From Clostridium sp. 12(A) (lineage in GTDB: Bacteria > Bacillota > Clostridia > Lachnospirales > Lachnospiraceae): a stretch of DNA of 64,000 bases. Where the stretch lies: assembly GCA_000526575.1 (NCBI GenBank), contig JAGI01000002.1:62001-126000 (forward strand), given 5' to 3'. Numbering within the stretch: position 1 is the stretch's first letter; the number at the start of each line of letters is the position of its first letter. Position numbers and translations under genes: made by a program. Under the pieces are notes generated by a model, which was not told the origin of the DNA, made no database searches, and was given only the letters and a program-made list of their open reading frames with translations. This document shows, in pieces, positions 1 through 7,971 of the stretch.

Positions 1-2
1 CT

Positions 3-1031
3 AAGCTTTTAAACGATAACAAGGAAAAAGTCTTGGAAGCGTTATTTAAGAAACCTGCCAGTAATCGATATCTGATAGTACCAAAAGACGGTTGGGGCTG
101 GGATAAACCTGAGGGCCTGACAATTATCGAGGCCAGTCATAAATCCGGTTTTACTTATGGAAATTTATCTGCCTTAAAAAAGGTATCAGAGGGAGAAAAA
201 ACCATTCCACTATGCCGTAACGATGCGTTTACGGCGGGGGAAAGCATGGTGGTAACGGTTGAAGAATTGCTAAATGCCGGGAAAAAGAACGTATACGTTG
301 GAGGTAAGGCAGAGAATAAGGGGATTCTTGATTTTGGAAGGATAACAACTCCGGCAGAAATACTAGCTTCCTCTGGTGTACAGGGGAATTTTAAGGCAAT
401 GTACTTCGGTCATCCAATGGGAATCTTTATCAATGAAACCATGTTGAATCAACCCATGGAACTAACCACGGATTATATTGAAATTCTGAACGAGACAGAT
501 TGCATGCTGGATTTTCTTCTTAAGACCGCAGACAGATACGGAAAAGAAGCTTGTGGAAGATGTTTATTTGGTCATGAAGGTGTATTTCAGATACGCATGT
601 TTTTAACGGATATGACCTTAAAAAAAGGGAAAATATCCGATCTGGACCTAATGTTAGAATTATGCCATGAGATGCAGCAGCAGTCTCTGTGTGAGGCGGG
701 TGTTTCCATTGCCAATACGGTGGAGAGTGCTCTTGAGCATTTCAAAAGTGAGATAGAAGAACATATCACAAGGAAAAGCTGTAAAGCAGGAGTGTGCCAG
801 AAGTTTTTAACGTTTCATATTCTGCCTGATCTGTGTACTGGCTGTAATGAATGCTCGGATGTTTGTGAGGATGATGCCATTCTTGGGAAAAAGAAATTTA
901 TCCATATCATCGACCAGGAAGAATGCTCCGGGTGTGGTGATTGCATAGATGCCTGTGAGGAGAAAGCAATTATAATAGCAGGAGTAGTTAAACCCAAATG
1001 TCCTAAAAAGCCAATACCATGTAAAAATTAA
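3..1031 (+). CDS. NuoF-like iron-sulfur protein with two C-terminal ferredoxin clusters (5' end probably outside window)
   Basis: This is an oxidoreductase subunit related to the C-terminal part of NuoF/HydB-type NADH-binding subunits, probably moving electrons between a flavin site and Fe-S clusters. The reading frame is open to the window edge. A TTG at 33 with an AAGGA site 7 bases ahead would give 332 residues, but the protein probably starts upstream. Residues about 165-230 (counting from the TTG) resemble the NuoF Fe-S domain: CGRC, then SLCEAG about 45 residues later. The usual CGKCxPC has lost its third cysteine, and reads CGRCLFG. The tail carries two ferredoxin motifs, CTGCNECSDVC and CSGCGDCIDAC. 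NuoF-type FMN/NADH loops are not obvious. A strong hairpin terminator follows. Confidence 0.6.
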   Translation, partial: KLLNDNKEKVLEALFKKPASNRYLIVPKDGWGWDKPEGLTIIEASHKSGFTYGNLSALKKVSEGEKTIPLCRNDAFTAGESMVVTVEELLNAGKKNVYVGGKAENKGILDFGRITTPAEILASSGVQGNFKAMYFGHPMGIFINETMLNQPMELTTDYIEILNETDCMLDFLLKTADRYGKEACGRCLFGHEGVFQIRMFLTDMTLKKGKISDLDLMLELCHEMQQQSLCEAGVSIANTVESALEHFKSEIEEHITRKSCKAGVCQKFLTFHILPDLCTGCNECSDVCEDDAILGKKKFIHIIDQEECSGCGDCIDACEEKAIIIAGVVKPKCPKKPIPCKN

Positions 1032-1055
1032 AAGATAGTATATCGTTTTATAAAG

Positions 1056-1100
1056 ACAGAAAGCAAGCCGAATCATTCCCGGTCTTTGCTTTCTGTTTTT
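1056..1100 (+). terminator. Rho-independent terminator after the NuoF-like gene
   Basis: An 11-bp stem (ACAGAAAGCAA pairing with TTGCTTTCTGT) is followed by TTTT. It may also serve the convergent lipoprotein gene. Confidence 0.85.
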
Positions 1101-1107
1101 ATGAAAC

Positions 1108-1518
1108 TTAATATAATTTTCCGTCTATTAACACCATGGGAATTCTGGCCCATTGAGTGCTTTGCTCAGACTCAATCAAGGAGATATGGAATACTTCATT
1201 GATTTTGGCAGGGTAGCTCTCTTTTATGTCATCCATGTATCCAATCCGGATCTTATCTCCTATAGCAGCTTTGCTGAGATATAGAAGAGAGTCCTCATCA
1301 TCTATATTTGATGTTGAGATTTCAATTTTGTCAGCGCTATTTCTCTCCGTCGTTCCTTCTGCGGGCTCAACAAGTAAGCTGTTTGAACTTACAGACAGAA
1401 CCGTAGCTTCAAAATATTTTTCCTTATTAGATACTTTTGAGGCTTTATTCCAATCACATCCTGTCAATGCGAAACTGCCTATCAGTGAAATTATAAATAG
1501 AGTAATAATCCGATTCAA
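1108..1518 (-). CDS. Small lipoprotein of unknown function
   Basis: A 136-residue exported protein. It has a short charged start, a hydrophobic stretch and the lipobox LTGC near residue 21, so it should be lipid-anchored on the outer face of the membrane. The mature part is polar and beta-rich, with an OB-like pattern (EATVLSVSSNSLLVEP, then GDKIRIGY) such as is seen in small YobA/DUF3221-type proteins. That similarity is only suggestive. The start codon is TTG, with AAAGGATG about 8 bases upstream on the minus strand. It converges on the NuoF-like gene and is monocistronic as far as can be seen. Confidence 0.75.
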   Translation of the reverse strand: MNRIITLFIISLIGSFALTGCDWNKASKVSNKEKYFEATVLSVSSNSLLVEPAEGTTERNSADKIEISTSNIDDEDSLLYLSKAAIGDKIRIGYMDDIKESYPAKINEVFHISLIESEQSTQWARIPMVLIDGKLY

Positions 1519-1661
1519 TAAAACACATCCTTTTCCTGTTAATGAGATTTCAACCTTATTTAATTCCTTATTTTATAGAAAAAAGTATACCATAAGTGGA
1601 TGAGGGGTTACAAGGAATAACTTCTTACATTAATTTGAAGACAAAGATATCTTTAGACGCA

Positions 1662-1713
1662 GCAAAAAGAATGTTGGAAGTGCGCTGTTTAAGTACACCT
1701 CCAACATTCTGAC
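1662..1713 (-). terminator. Terminator of the peptidoglycan amidase gene
   Basis: The stem GAATGTTGGA/TCCAACATTC is followed, on the minus strand, by TTTTTGC. It lies directly after the amidase stop codon. Confidence 0.85.
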
Positions 1714-1723
1714 TGTGCCAATA

Positions 1724-2566
1724 TTAATTGTAAAGCGCATACATCGTATCGGCGCCTGCGAGACCATCTGCTGTAAGCCCTTTACTTGACTGAAAACTCT
1801 TTACAGCGGCTGTTGTTCCAGAGCCAAAGGTTCCATCTACCCCATTGGGATTAAATCCCCGGCAATAGAGCATTCCCTGTAGGAGGTGAACGGCATTTCC
1901 TGTACTGCCAGATTTTAAGGTTTTTACAGCTGCCTTTGAATTTGCACCGAAAATGCCGTCGGCAGTCACGCCAAGAACTTTTTGATAAGCTTTTGTGGAC
2001 GCTGTCTTGGTATTTGATCCATAGATACCATCCGGGGTCAATCCAGAGGAATAGTTGTTATTGAGCCATGTCTGAAAACTCCTTATGGTACTGTCTCCAG
2101 TTGTACCGCCGCCTCCCTCTGTATATCTAAGTACATAAGTCCATGGGCTGTTGTAGTAAGAACGGGTGCAAATTTCTTTTCCCGTCTGATCGCCAGTTTT
2201 TCCTCCGGTAGTAGTTCCATTTTCATTCTTGCTGGCATGTACGATTTGACTGTTTCCTATAAACATTGCTGTATGTCCGCTGCTTCCAGTTCTTAGGAGT
2301 ACATCCCCATATGCTAATCCTTTGCCGGAAGACAGTGTGATTTTAGAGGTAACGTCTGAAAACCCACAGTTAAGAAAAGGTTTGTACATCGTACCGGTAG
2401 CCCCAGCTCCATTGCTTTTTACAGGTACTCCTGCATTTTGCCACGCGGTGATGATGGCAGAAGAACAATCGTAGTCAGGCCCCCATCTGTTTTCCTGATC
2501 ATATCCGTGTGTGTCATCATTAGCAAGATGAATCATCCATTGAGTAGCAGTTTCAATTTTTCCCAT
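1724..2566 (-). CDS. Phage-type peptidoglycan amidohydrolase with two peptidoglycan-binding domains
   Basis: A 280-residue cell-wall hydrolase. Residues 1-150 match the NlpC/P60-like Amidase_5 family of phage endolysins: GYDQENRWGPDYDCSS with the likely catalytic Cys, and SGHTAMFIG with the likely catalytic His. Two PG_binding_1 repeats follow (about 158-210 and 215-280), each with the signature of a repeat ending in xxDGIFG or VDGTFG. There is no signal peptide, as in holin-dependent or lysis-released endolysins. It stands alone, with its own ribosome site (GGGAGG before ATG on the minus strand) and terminator. It is probably a domesticated prophage lysin, as no other phage structural genes are present. 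Confidence 0.85.
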   Translation of the reverse strand: MGKIETATQWMIHLANDDTHGYDQENRWGPDYDCSSAIITAWQNAGVPVKSNGAGATGTMYKPFLNCGFSDVTSKITLSSGKGLAYGDVLLRTGSSGHTAMFIGNSQIVHASKNENGTTTGGKTGDQTGKEICTRSYYNSPWTYVLRYTEGGGGTTGDSTIRSFQTWLNNNYSSGLTPDGIYGSNTKTASTKAYQKVLGVTADGIFGANSKAAVKTLKSGSTGNAVHLLQGMLYCRGFNPNGVDGTFGSGTTAAVKSFQSSKGLTADGLAGADTMYALYN

Positions 2567-2765
2567 TTTAAAAACCTCCCATTTAAAATATTTTTGTTAC
2601 AGAAAATTGGATCCGTATTTTCTATAACTGAATGTTACAACCATGGTCGCATGCAATACAATGCAATGGTTTTAAGCATATGAAAGAGGTTAAAATGAAT
2701 TGAGGTTTACAAATCATACCCATTCTTCTTTTTACTAGGTAAATACCTTTAAGGAGGATTACTTG

Positions 2766-3167
2766 ATGAATGGTGAGATAGAAAAAAGGGAGAAGAAAAA
2801 AGCCTTCTTACAATCATATCAGGCACTCAATGTATCGATAAAGACATTGGAACAATTATTGACTCGTCTTAAAGAGGAGCAAGATCAATCCCTATCTGTT
2901 CTGTCCGGAGATAATGAAACAGATCAAGGGGAGTTAAGAATGACGGAGGTATTCTCTTGTCTTAGAAAGCAGCTGTGGGAAAAGAATCAAATATGCAAAA
3001 GAATCGTAAAAAATGTGAGCCGTATGGAATCAGAAATAGAAAAAGATGTACTTTTATTAAAGTACATCTCAGGTTATACATGGGAAGAAATCAGTGAAAT
3101 GACAAACTATAGTTTAAGACAGGTCTATAATATACATAATCACGCTTTAAATCATTTTTCCATGTGA
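2766..3167 (+). CDS. Small sigma-70 region 4-like protein (phage ArpU/DUF1492 style)
   Basis: A 133-residue acidic and lysine-rich protein. The N-terminal two thirds are coiled-coil-like helices (KEKKKAF, TLEQLLTRLKEEQ). The C-terminal about 40 residues form a helix-turn-helix like sigma region 4: LLLKYISGYTWEEISEMT, then SLRQVYNIHNHAL. Such proteins are common as late transcription regulators in phages and integrated elements of Firmicutes. A TTG at 2763 is possible, but the ATG at 2766 sits 8-9 bases after AAGGAGG and is preferred. No partner genes are adjacent apart from the phage-type lysin on the other strand. Confidence 0.7.
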   Translation: MNGEIEKREKKKAFLQSYQALNVSIKTLEQLLTRLKEEQDQSLSVLSGDNETDQGELRMTEVFSCLRKQLWEKNQICKRIVKNVSRMESEIEKDVLLLKYISGYTWEEISEMTNYSLRQVYNIHNHALNHFSM

Positions 3168-3216
3168 CAAGTAACGCAAATACCCAACTGTCACATTCTA
3201 CCTGACAGGCGCGGAT

Positions 3217-3771
3217 TTATCCGGCCTCATGTCCAGGGATGTTGTTATTAATATAATTATTTCCTTCTAACTTAGAAAAGCCAGTGACCTTCATATCACG
3301 GATGATGGGATAAAGTGCCTGGTCATGGGGAAAATCAAAATGAAAGGTCTGGTCCCCGCCATGATAGGTGGCTTCGGTACCGTCTCCAGTGAAATAAGCG
3401 GTACTGGTTGGGAAGATAACCCTGCTCTCATCAGTCGCCATAACTCTTTCATTAATAGTAAAATCAAAAGAGGTATCAGTAATGTTGCTGATCATAATTT
3501 CACAATAAACAAAAGGAGATTCTGGCGCTGGAATATCTACATATTTGTAAACACCTTCATCGAAATAGGTGCCTTCAAATAATTGCACATTCCCTTTGAC
3601 AGGAGCAGATTCCGTGCTTTCTTGCGTTTCATTTTTTGATGAAGCGGCCTCGCTTGTTGTAGTTTCAACCGTAGGTTCCATGGTCTGGCTGGTTGGCGCA
3701 GTTTCTTTTTGGCAGCCGCTTAACAGGATACCAGCGGATAGACATATGCATAAAAAAACAGTTTTTTTCAT
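3217..3771 (-). CDS. Putative lipoprotein of unknown function
   Basis: 184 residues from ATG 3771. This start is chosen because GAGGTG lies just upstream and the protein then begins with a classic signal (MKKTVFLC) and lipobox LLSGC. The longer frame to 3840 would place the signal internally. After the anchor there is a Thr/Ser/Glu-rich linker (about residues 25-60), then a compact beta-rich domain with repeated YF/FDF segments that I do not recognise. It should be anchored outside the cell membrane. It is monocistronic. The next gene upstream on this strand is a TetR regulator, separated by about 280 bases. Confidence 0.75.
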   Translation of the reverse strand: MKKTVFLCICLSAGILLSGCQKETAPTSQTMEPTVETTTSEAASSKNETQESTESAPVKGNVQLFEGTYFDEGVYKYVDIPAPESPFVYCEIMISNITDTSFDFTINERVMATDESRVIFPTSTAYFTGDGTEATYHGGDQTFHFDFPHDQALYPIIRDMKVTGFSKLEGNNYINNNIPGHEAG

Positions 3772-4053
3772 CTTTTTCACCTCATATAATAAATGGTCAT
3801 GTCTTATTTCTATATAGATTATGATTAGGAATACCAACACTTGCTATTATATATTTGCTTTCTTGTAAAATCAATTCTGCTTATGAATAAATCTACATTC
3901 TAACCATTGTTGAAATACTGAAAAGTTCAAATAGAATTAACTTGATATTAATATCCTAAATACTATTGAATCACTTTTTAGTAAAAATATAATTAGTACA
4001 ATAGAATTTACAGCAGAACGCTTACATACAAGGAGCTTTACTCTCTAAAATCT

Positions 4054-4629
4054 TCAGCCAACATTTACGGACATATAGACCGCCCTCATCATGGATAAAA
4101 TCTGTTCTTCTATTCTTTCTTGCGGCAGTGGCTTTTTCTGCGTCAGCCACCACTGCAAGGTCTCAAGTATGGCACCGGTAAAGAAATGTGCCATTACTTC
4201 CGGATCAGCAATGAGCTTATGCCCATTTTCTGCATCTGTTTTAAGCTTTTGAAGTATATCAAATTCCACCTGTTCCGATAGGATTCGTAGCAAAGCCGGT
4301 AAACAGCCGCTCTTAAGCAACGATTGTAAGAGCTTGTCTTTTTCCTTCATAAACCTCATGACCCGGTGGACGATATTGATATAGAAGTCAATGGGTGTGT
4401 TAATATCCGGGCTGTCTGCGATTTCCCGATCAAACTCCTCCTGAATTTCCCGGATGAAAAATGTGAAGAACTCATATTTGTCCCCAAAATGCTTGTAAAA
4501 TGTGGCTCGTCGTACCATTGCCCGTTTACACAGTTCGTTAACAGTAATATCCTCAAATCGTTTTTCTTCCAATAACTCAAAAAAGGTGCTTGTCAGCGCC
4601 ATATAAGTTTTTTGTATCCGTAAGTCCAT
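4054..4629 (-). CDS. TetR-family repressor, divergent from the old-yellow-enzyme operon
   Basis: A roughly 190-residue regulator. The N-terminal helix-turn-helix reads FEDITVNELCKRAMVRRATF and then YKHFGDKYEFF, the standard TetR DNA-binding pattern. The rest is an all-helical ligand domain ending in a C-terminal region rich in aromatic residues (LETLQWWL). ATG at 4629 gives MDLRIQKTY. An in-frame GTG two codons further up is closer to AGAGGAG and could be the real start. The gene is divergent from the reductase at 4802, and an inverted repeat sits downstream of that promoter, so it probably represses the two-gene catabolic operon. Confidence 0.85.
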   Translation of the reverse strand: MDLRIQKTYMALTSTFFELLEEKRFEDITVNELCKRAMVRRATFYKHFGDKYEFFTFFIREIQEEFDREIADSPDINTPIDFYINIVHRVMRFMKEKDKLLQSLLKSGCLPALLRILSEQVEFDILQKLKTDAENGHKLIADPEVMAHFFTGAILETLQWWLTQKKPLPQERIEEQILSMMRAVYMSVNVG

Positions 4630-4706
4630 TCGATTCACAGCTCCTCTTTTCGGAAACAGGTTCCATACCTTTGTCAATTAAGATACATTTGCCTACATAT
4701 TGAGCG

Positions 4707-4734
4707 TTGTATTTACACTCCTTGAAAGTATAAT
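4707..4734 (+). promoter_or_regulatory. Promoter of the OYE-amidohydrolase operon
   Basis: TTGTAT at 4707-4712, a 16-base spacer, and TATAAT at 4729-4734. Confidence 0.65.
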
Positions 4735-4740
4735 AGATAT

Positions 4741-4773
4741 AGTAACAGATGTCAATTATTTATCATCTGTAAC
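4741..4773. promoter_or_regulatory. Candidate TetR operator
   Basis: An inverted repeat with ACAGATG at 4745-4751 and CATCTGT at 4764-4770, lying just downstream of the predicted transcription start of the reductase gene. This is where a TetR repressor would block transcription. Assignment to the divergent TetR protein is inferred from position. Confidence 0.5.
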
Positions 4774-4801
4774 AATCCAAGATACTGAAAGGAGTTATTT
4801 T

Positions 4802-6199
4802 ATGAGCACTGATGTATTATTTGAACCAATTCAGATTGGTAACGTTGAACTCAAAAACCGTATTGCCATGTCCCCCATGAACATGGGCTATACAGGGCCG
4901 GAAGGATATGCCAGCGAACAGTCTAATGCCTGGTATGCGGCTCGGGCAAGGGGCGGATTTGGTCTGATTATCACCGAATGTGTGGTAGCAAATCCCTTTC
5001 CATGGCGGGGCAGTGACAGCCTGAATCCGCTGCTTGTGGACAGTCAGAAGAAATACCGTCAGCTTAGCCAGATGGCGGAGGTCATCCATTCCTATAAGGG
5101 GGCAAAGGTATTCATTCAGATTTCTCCTGGTTGGGGACGGCAGGGACACCCAGATGAAAATGGCATTGCTTCAGGTGCCCCAAGTCCAGTGCCGCTTGCC
5201 ATTGACTTACGTAACATCACCAAAGGCTGGTTTCGGCAATTCACCCGCATTACGAAACAGGCTGGAATCTCATTCCCGCCAGAAATTTGGGATTACGATA
5301 AAATCAAAAGCTTAAGCGATGACGAATACGAAGCAATCAAACCTCTTATCCTTAAGATGTTTCAGGAAAAGGCACCGGAATATTACCACATTATTTGTGG
5401 ACATACCCCTCGTGAACTGACGATACATGAGATCGAACAGCTAGAGGACTTTATGGTGGAGGCGGTGTGCGCCTGCTACGATCTTGGCTACGATGGTGTG
5501 GAGCTTCACACCCCTCACGGGTATCTTCTGCATCAGTTCTTGTCAGGCCGCTCCAATCAGAGAGCCGACTTCTATGGCGGAAGTATAGAAAACCGCGGCC
5601 GTGTTGTCACAAACATAATAGAGCGTGTGCGAAAGAAAGTTGGCCCTGATAAGGTGTTAGGATGTCGTTTGTCTGGTGACGAGTTAATGCCAGAGGGGCT
5701 GACCCATGAGGAAGCGTGCGCATTTGTTAAGCTGTTTACGGAGGCAGGAGCCAATTATTTCAATGTATCTCAGGGCGGATATGAAAATCTGGGCGCTGGC
5801 TTTGCCCCGGATGGGGAAGATGACTTTACAAAATGGGCGCCAGGGTTTAAAACAGCATCCGGCGGACTTCCCATAATAACTCCAAGCTTTACGAATCCTG
5901 AAACAGCTGCAAAGGCGATTGCCTCCGGAAACACTGACATCATATCCTTGGGACGTCAATCCATCGCCGATCCCTGCTGGCCTGCAAAGGTGAAAGAAGG
6001 CCGTGAAAGTGATATTGTCAAATGCGTACGCTGTCAGCAGTGCTACATGAACCTGTTTGAAAACCGATGGATTCGCTGCTCCGTCAATCCGACGGCTGGT
6101 TTTGAGAAGTATTATCCAGACCTTTGGAAAAAAGATGGTCTCATGGATGTCAAAGCCCAGAAGTTTATGGAAAAAAGCAAGAACTTACCACTGATCTAA
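4802..6199 (+). CDS. Old yellow enzyme family NADH:flavin oxidoreductase with Fe-S motif
   Basis: A 465-residue FMN TIM-barrel reductase, likely an enoate or 2-enoyl reductase reducing an activated C=C bond in the cytoplasm. The start at ATG 4802 follows AAAGGAG. The barrel begins at FEPIQIGNVELKNRIAMSPM. HGYLLHQFLSG is the conserved active-site/FMN segment. C408-x2-C411-x2-C414-x11-C426 matches the [4Fe-4S] site of 2,4-dienoyl-CoA reductase, BaiCD and 2-enoate reductases. Those enzymes usually continue into a 200-residue flavin/NAD(P) domain. Here the protein stops about 40 residues after the cluster, so it must take electrons from a partner or directly from NADH. It is cotranscribed with the amidohydrolase 17 bases downstream. 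Confidence 0.9.
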   Translation: MSTDVLFEPIQIGNVELKNRIAMSPMNMGYTGPEGYASEQSNAWYAARARGGFGLIITECVVANPFPWRGSDSLNPLLVDSQKKYRQLSQMAEVIHSYKGAKVFIQISPGWGRQGHPDENGIASGAPSPVPLAIDLRNITKGWFRQFTRITKQAGISFPPEIWDYDKIKSLSDDEYEAIKPLILKMFQEKAPEYYHIICGHTPRELTIHEIEQLEDFMVEAVCACYDLGYDGVELHTPHGYLLHQFLSGRSNQRADFYGGSIENRGRVVTNIIERVRKKVGPDKVLGCRLSGDELMPEGLTHEEACAFVKLFTEAGANYFNVSQGGYENLGAGFAPDGEDDFTKWAPGFKTASGGLPIITPSFTNPETAAKAIASGNTDIISLGRQSIADPCWPAKVKEGRESDIVKCVRCQQCYMNLFENRWIRCSVNPTAGFEKYYPDLWKKDGLMDVKAQKFMEKSKNLPLI

Positions 6200-6216
6200 G
6201 GAAAGGAGTTTCACTT

Positions 6217-7224
6217 ATGAATCACAATGTATGGGAAGACGGCTTCTTTAAAATTGATCCAGAATGCCATATCATCGGCGATATGGGCCCTGTGAACCAT
6301 TTCCCCGGCGTTCAGATGTGGTGGCGCGCCATTGATGGCATTATGCGCCCAACCTTACAGGGTGCGCCGGATCATCTTCTGAATATGATCGAGCCGTGGG
6401 AGATGACAAAGAGTACAGATCCTGAGAATATACTTCGGGCTATGGATAAGTATGGAGTTGATGTTGCATGTCTGCTGCCGGAGTCCATGATGGATACGAC
6501 GGGATATTCCAGCCGCTGGTGCACCAACGGTGATGCGTGGAAGGCAGTACAGACTCACCCTGACCGTTTCATTATCGAGCCAAACCTATCACCCATTAAG
6601 CAGCGGGGGGTTAAAAATGCCATATGGGAGATGGAATACTGGATGGAGAAAGGGGCTAAGATTTTTAAATATTATTCCCCTGAGGATACATATATTAACG
6701 ATCCAGAGCTGTGGCCATTTTACAAACGTGCCGAGGAACTGGGGGCGGTTCTGTGCATGCATACCGGATTTTCCTGGGTTCCGCCGGGAAAGAGCAAATA
6801 CTGCCACCCCACACAGCTTGATGATGTTGCAAGAGATTTCCCGGAACTTAAAATTGTAGCATTTCATATGGGATACCCCTACTCCGATGCGCTTAACATG
6901 GTAGCGCTTGGTCATCCCAATGTCTATTTGTGCCTGAGTCTGCTTGTACCATGGGCGCTGACTGCCCCATATAAGTTCGCCCATATTCTTGGAGAGGCAA
7001 TTCGCTTTGTGGGTCCTGACCGGATCATCTGGGGAACAGACAGTGCTGGTTACGGTGCTCAAATCGGTGCGGCATCCGTGGGACTGCTGGATTTCCAGAT
7101 ACCAGAGGAGTTTCAGTGGAAATATGGTTATCTGCCGCTTACAGACGAGGATAAACGTAAAATTTTTGGTGGTAATCTGGGAAAGCTTTTAGGAATTGAT
7201 ACGACCAAACGGCGAGGTGGCTGA
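6217..7224 (+). CDS. Amidohydrolase-2 family protein, probable non-oxidative aromatic acid decarboxylase
   Basis: A 335-residue metal-dependent TIM-barrel enzyme. ATG 6217 is chosen because AAAGGAG lies upstream; the frame is open 93 bases earlier but overlaps the reductase. The first metal motif is E-x-H (DPECHI) rather than H-x-H, as in gamma-resorcylate and related decarboxylases. Later ligands look intact: His in CMHTGF, His in FHMGYPY and Asp in WGTDSAG. The family (PF04909) decarboxylates or hydrates aromatic acids and related compounds. Operon with an Fe-S ene-reductase suggests a two-step route for a phenolic or cinnamate-like compound. The substrate is unknown. Confidence 0.85.
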   Translation: MNHNVWEDGFFKIDPECHIIGDMGPVNHFPGVQMWWRAIDGIMRPTLQGAPDHLLNMIEPWEMTKSTDPENILRAMDKYGVDVACLLPESMMDTTGYSSRWCTNGDAWKAVQTHPDRFIIEPNLSPIKQRGVKNAIWEMEYWMEKGAKIFKYYSPEDTYINDPELWPFYKRAEELGAVLCMHTGFSWVPPGKSKYCHPTQLDDVARDFPELKIVAFHMGYPYSDALNMVALGHPNVYLCLSLLVPWALTAPYKFAHILGEAIRFVGPDRIIWGTDSAGYGAQIGAASVGLLDFQIPEEFQWKYGYLPLTDEDKRKIFGGNLGKLLGIDTTKRRGG

Positions 7225-7310
7225 CTGGGTTTTTGCATACAAGGGATATCACACACCACTGGGACTAGTATCGCATACTTTATATTATCAAAAAACAAGG
7301 GGGATACAAA

Positions 7311-7934
7311 ATGATAATTGGAAGTGAAGTTAATAGTGATGTGGTAAAAGGTTATCCGCAATATGTAAAAGAACCAAATATAACACCGCTTATTTTATCC
7401 AAGGTAGCCATGCAGCAGCTGACGGCAACCGATTCCAGAGGAGATTCGCTTCAAATGGCAGCTACAAAGGCTGTCAATGCCATGAAGAATGAGTATGGAC
7501 AAGGGGCCAGCACTTTGGTAATGATATTCAATGCCAGTGGAGAGACACTAAGGTATCAGGCCAATAGGAACTGGTCAGGTGAGACTGAAAAATATCCCTT
7601 TGATACAACGATAGCCAATGGAGAATACAGCGTATTTTTGCATGTGAAGGCAGGAATCTTTACTGGCTCAGTAGGATGCGTGGTTTTTAGAGGAGATTCA
7701 GGCTCAGACTTTTTATTCGCTTGGGATAATCCGTATATCGGAAGCAACAGTTCGTATGTTGATGTTCAAGGAAAAAATCACTGGCCGGGGGTACAGTCGT
7801 GGAGTGAGGTGGAAAGCAAGCTGACATCGTCAGGAATTAGTTCTAATGCTGATAACGGCACGTTTTCTGTCAGCTCCATGATAGGGTCGGCTACGTCTCC
7901 CATCGCCCAATATACGGTTACCAGAAAGGCCTGA
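7311..7934 (+). CDS. JIP23/Nakanori-like protein (23-kDa jasmonate-induced protein family)
   Basis: A 207-residue soluble protein with no signal peptide or membrane segment. From memory of the family, it matches the plant 23-kDa jasmonate-induced proteins along most of its length. Shared blocks are ASTLVMIFNASGETLRY, TTIANGEYSVFLHV, GSVGCVVFRG and the WDNPY stretch followed by a late SSG..SNADNGTFSVSS segment. The fungal lipid-binding protein Nakanori, with an actinoporin-like fold, is placed in the same family. Function in bacteria is unknown. Lipid binding or membrane attack is possible but inferred. AAGGGGGAT precedes the ATG. The glycine-zipper gene follows after 37 bases, most likely in one transcript. 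Confidence 0.65.
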   Translation: MIIGSEVNSDVVKGYPQYVKEPNITPLILSKVAMQQLTATDSRGDSLQMAATKAVNAMKNEYGQGASTLVMIFNASGETLRYQANRNWSGETEKYPFDTTIANGEYSVFLHVKAGIFTGSVGCVVFRGDSGSDFLFAWDNPYIGSNSSYVDVQGKNHWPGVQSWSEVESKLTSSGISSNADNGTFSVSSMIGSATSPIAQYTVTRKA

Positions 7935-7971
7935 TCATATGACCCTGAATTGAGAAAGGGATGGATAGAAG

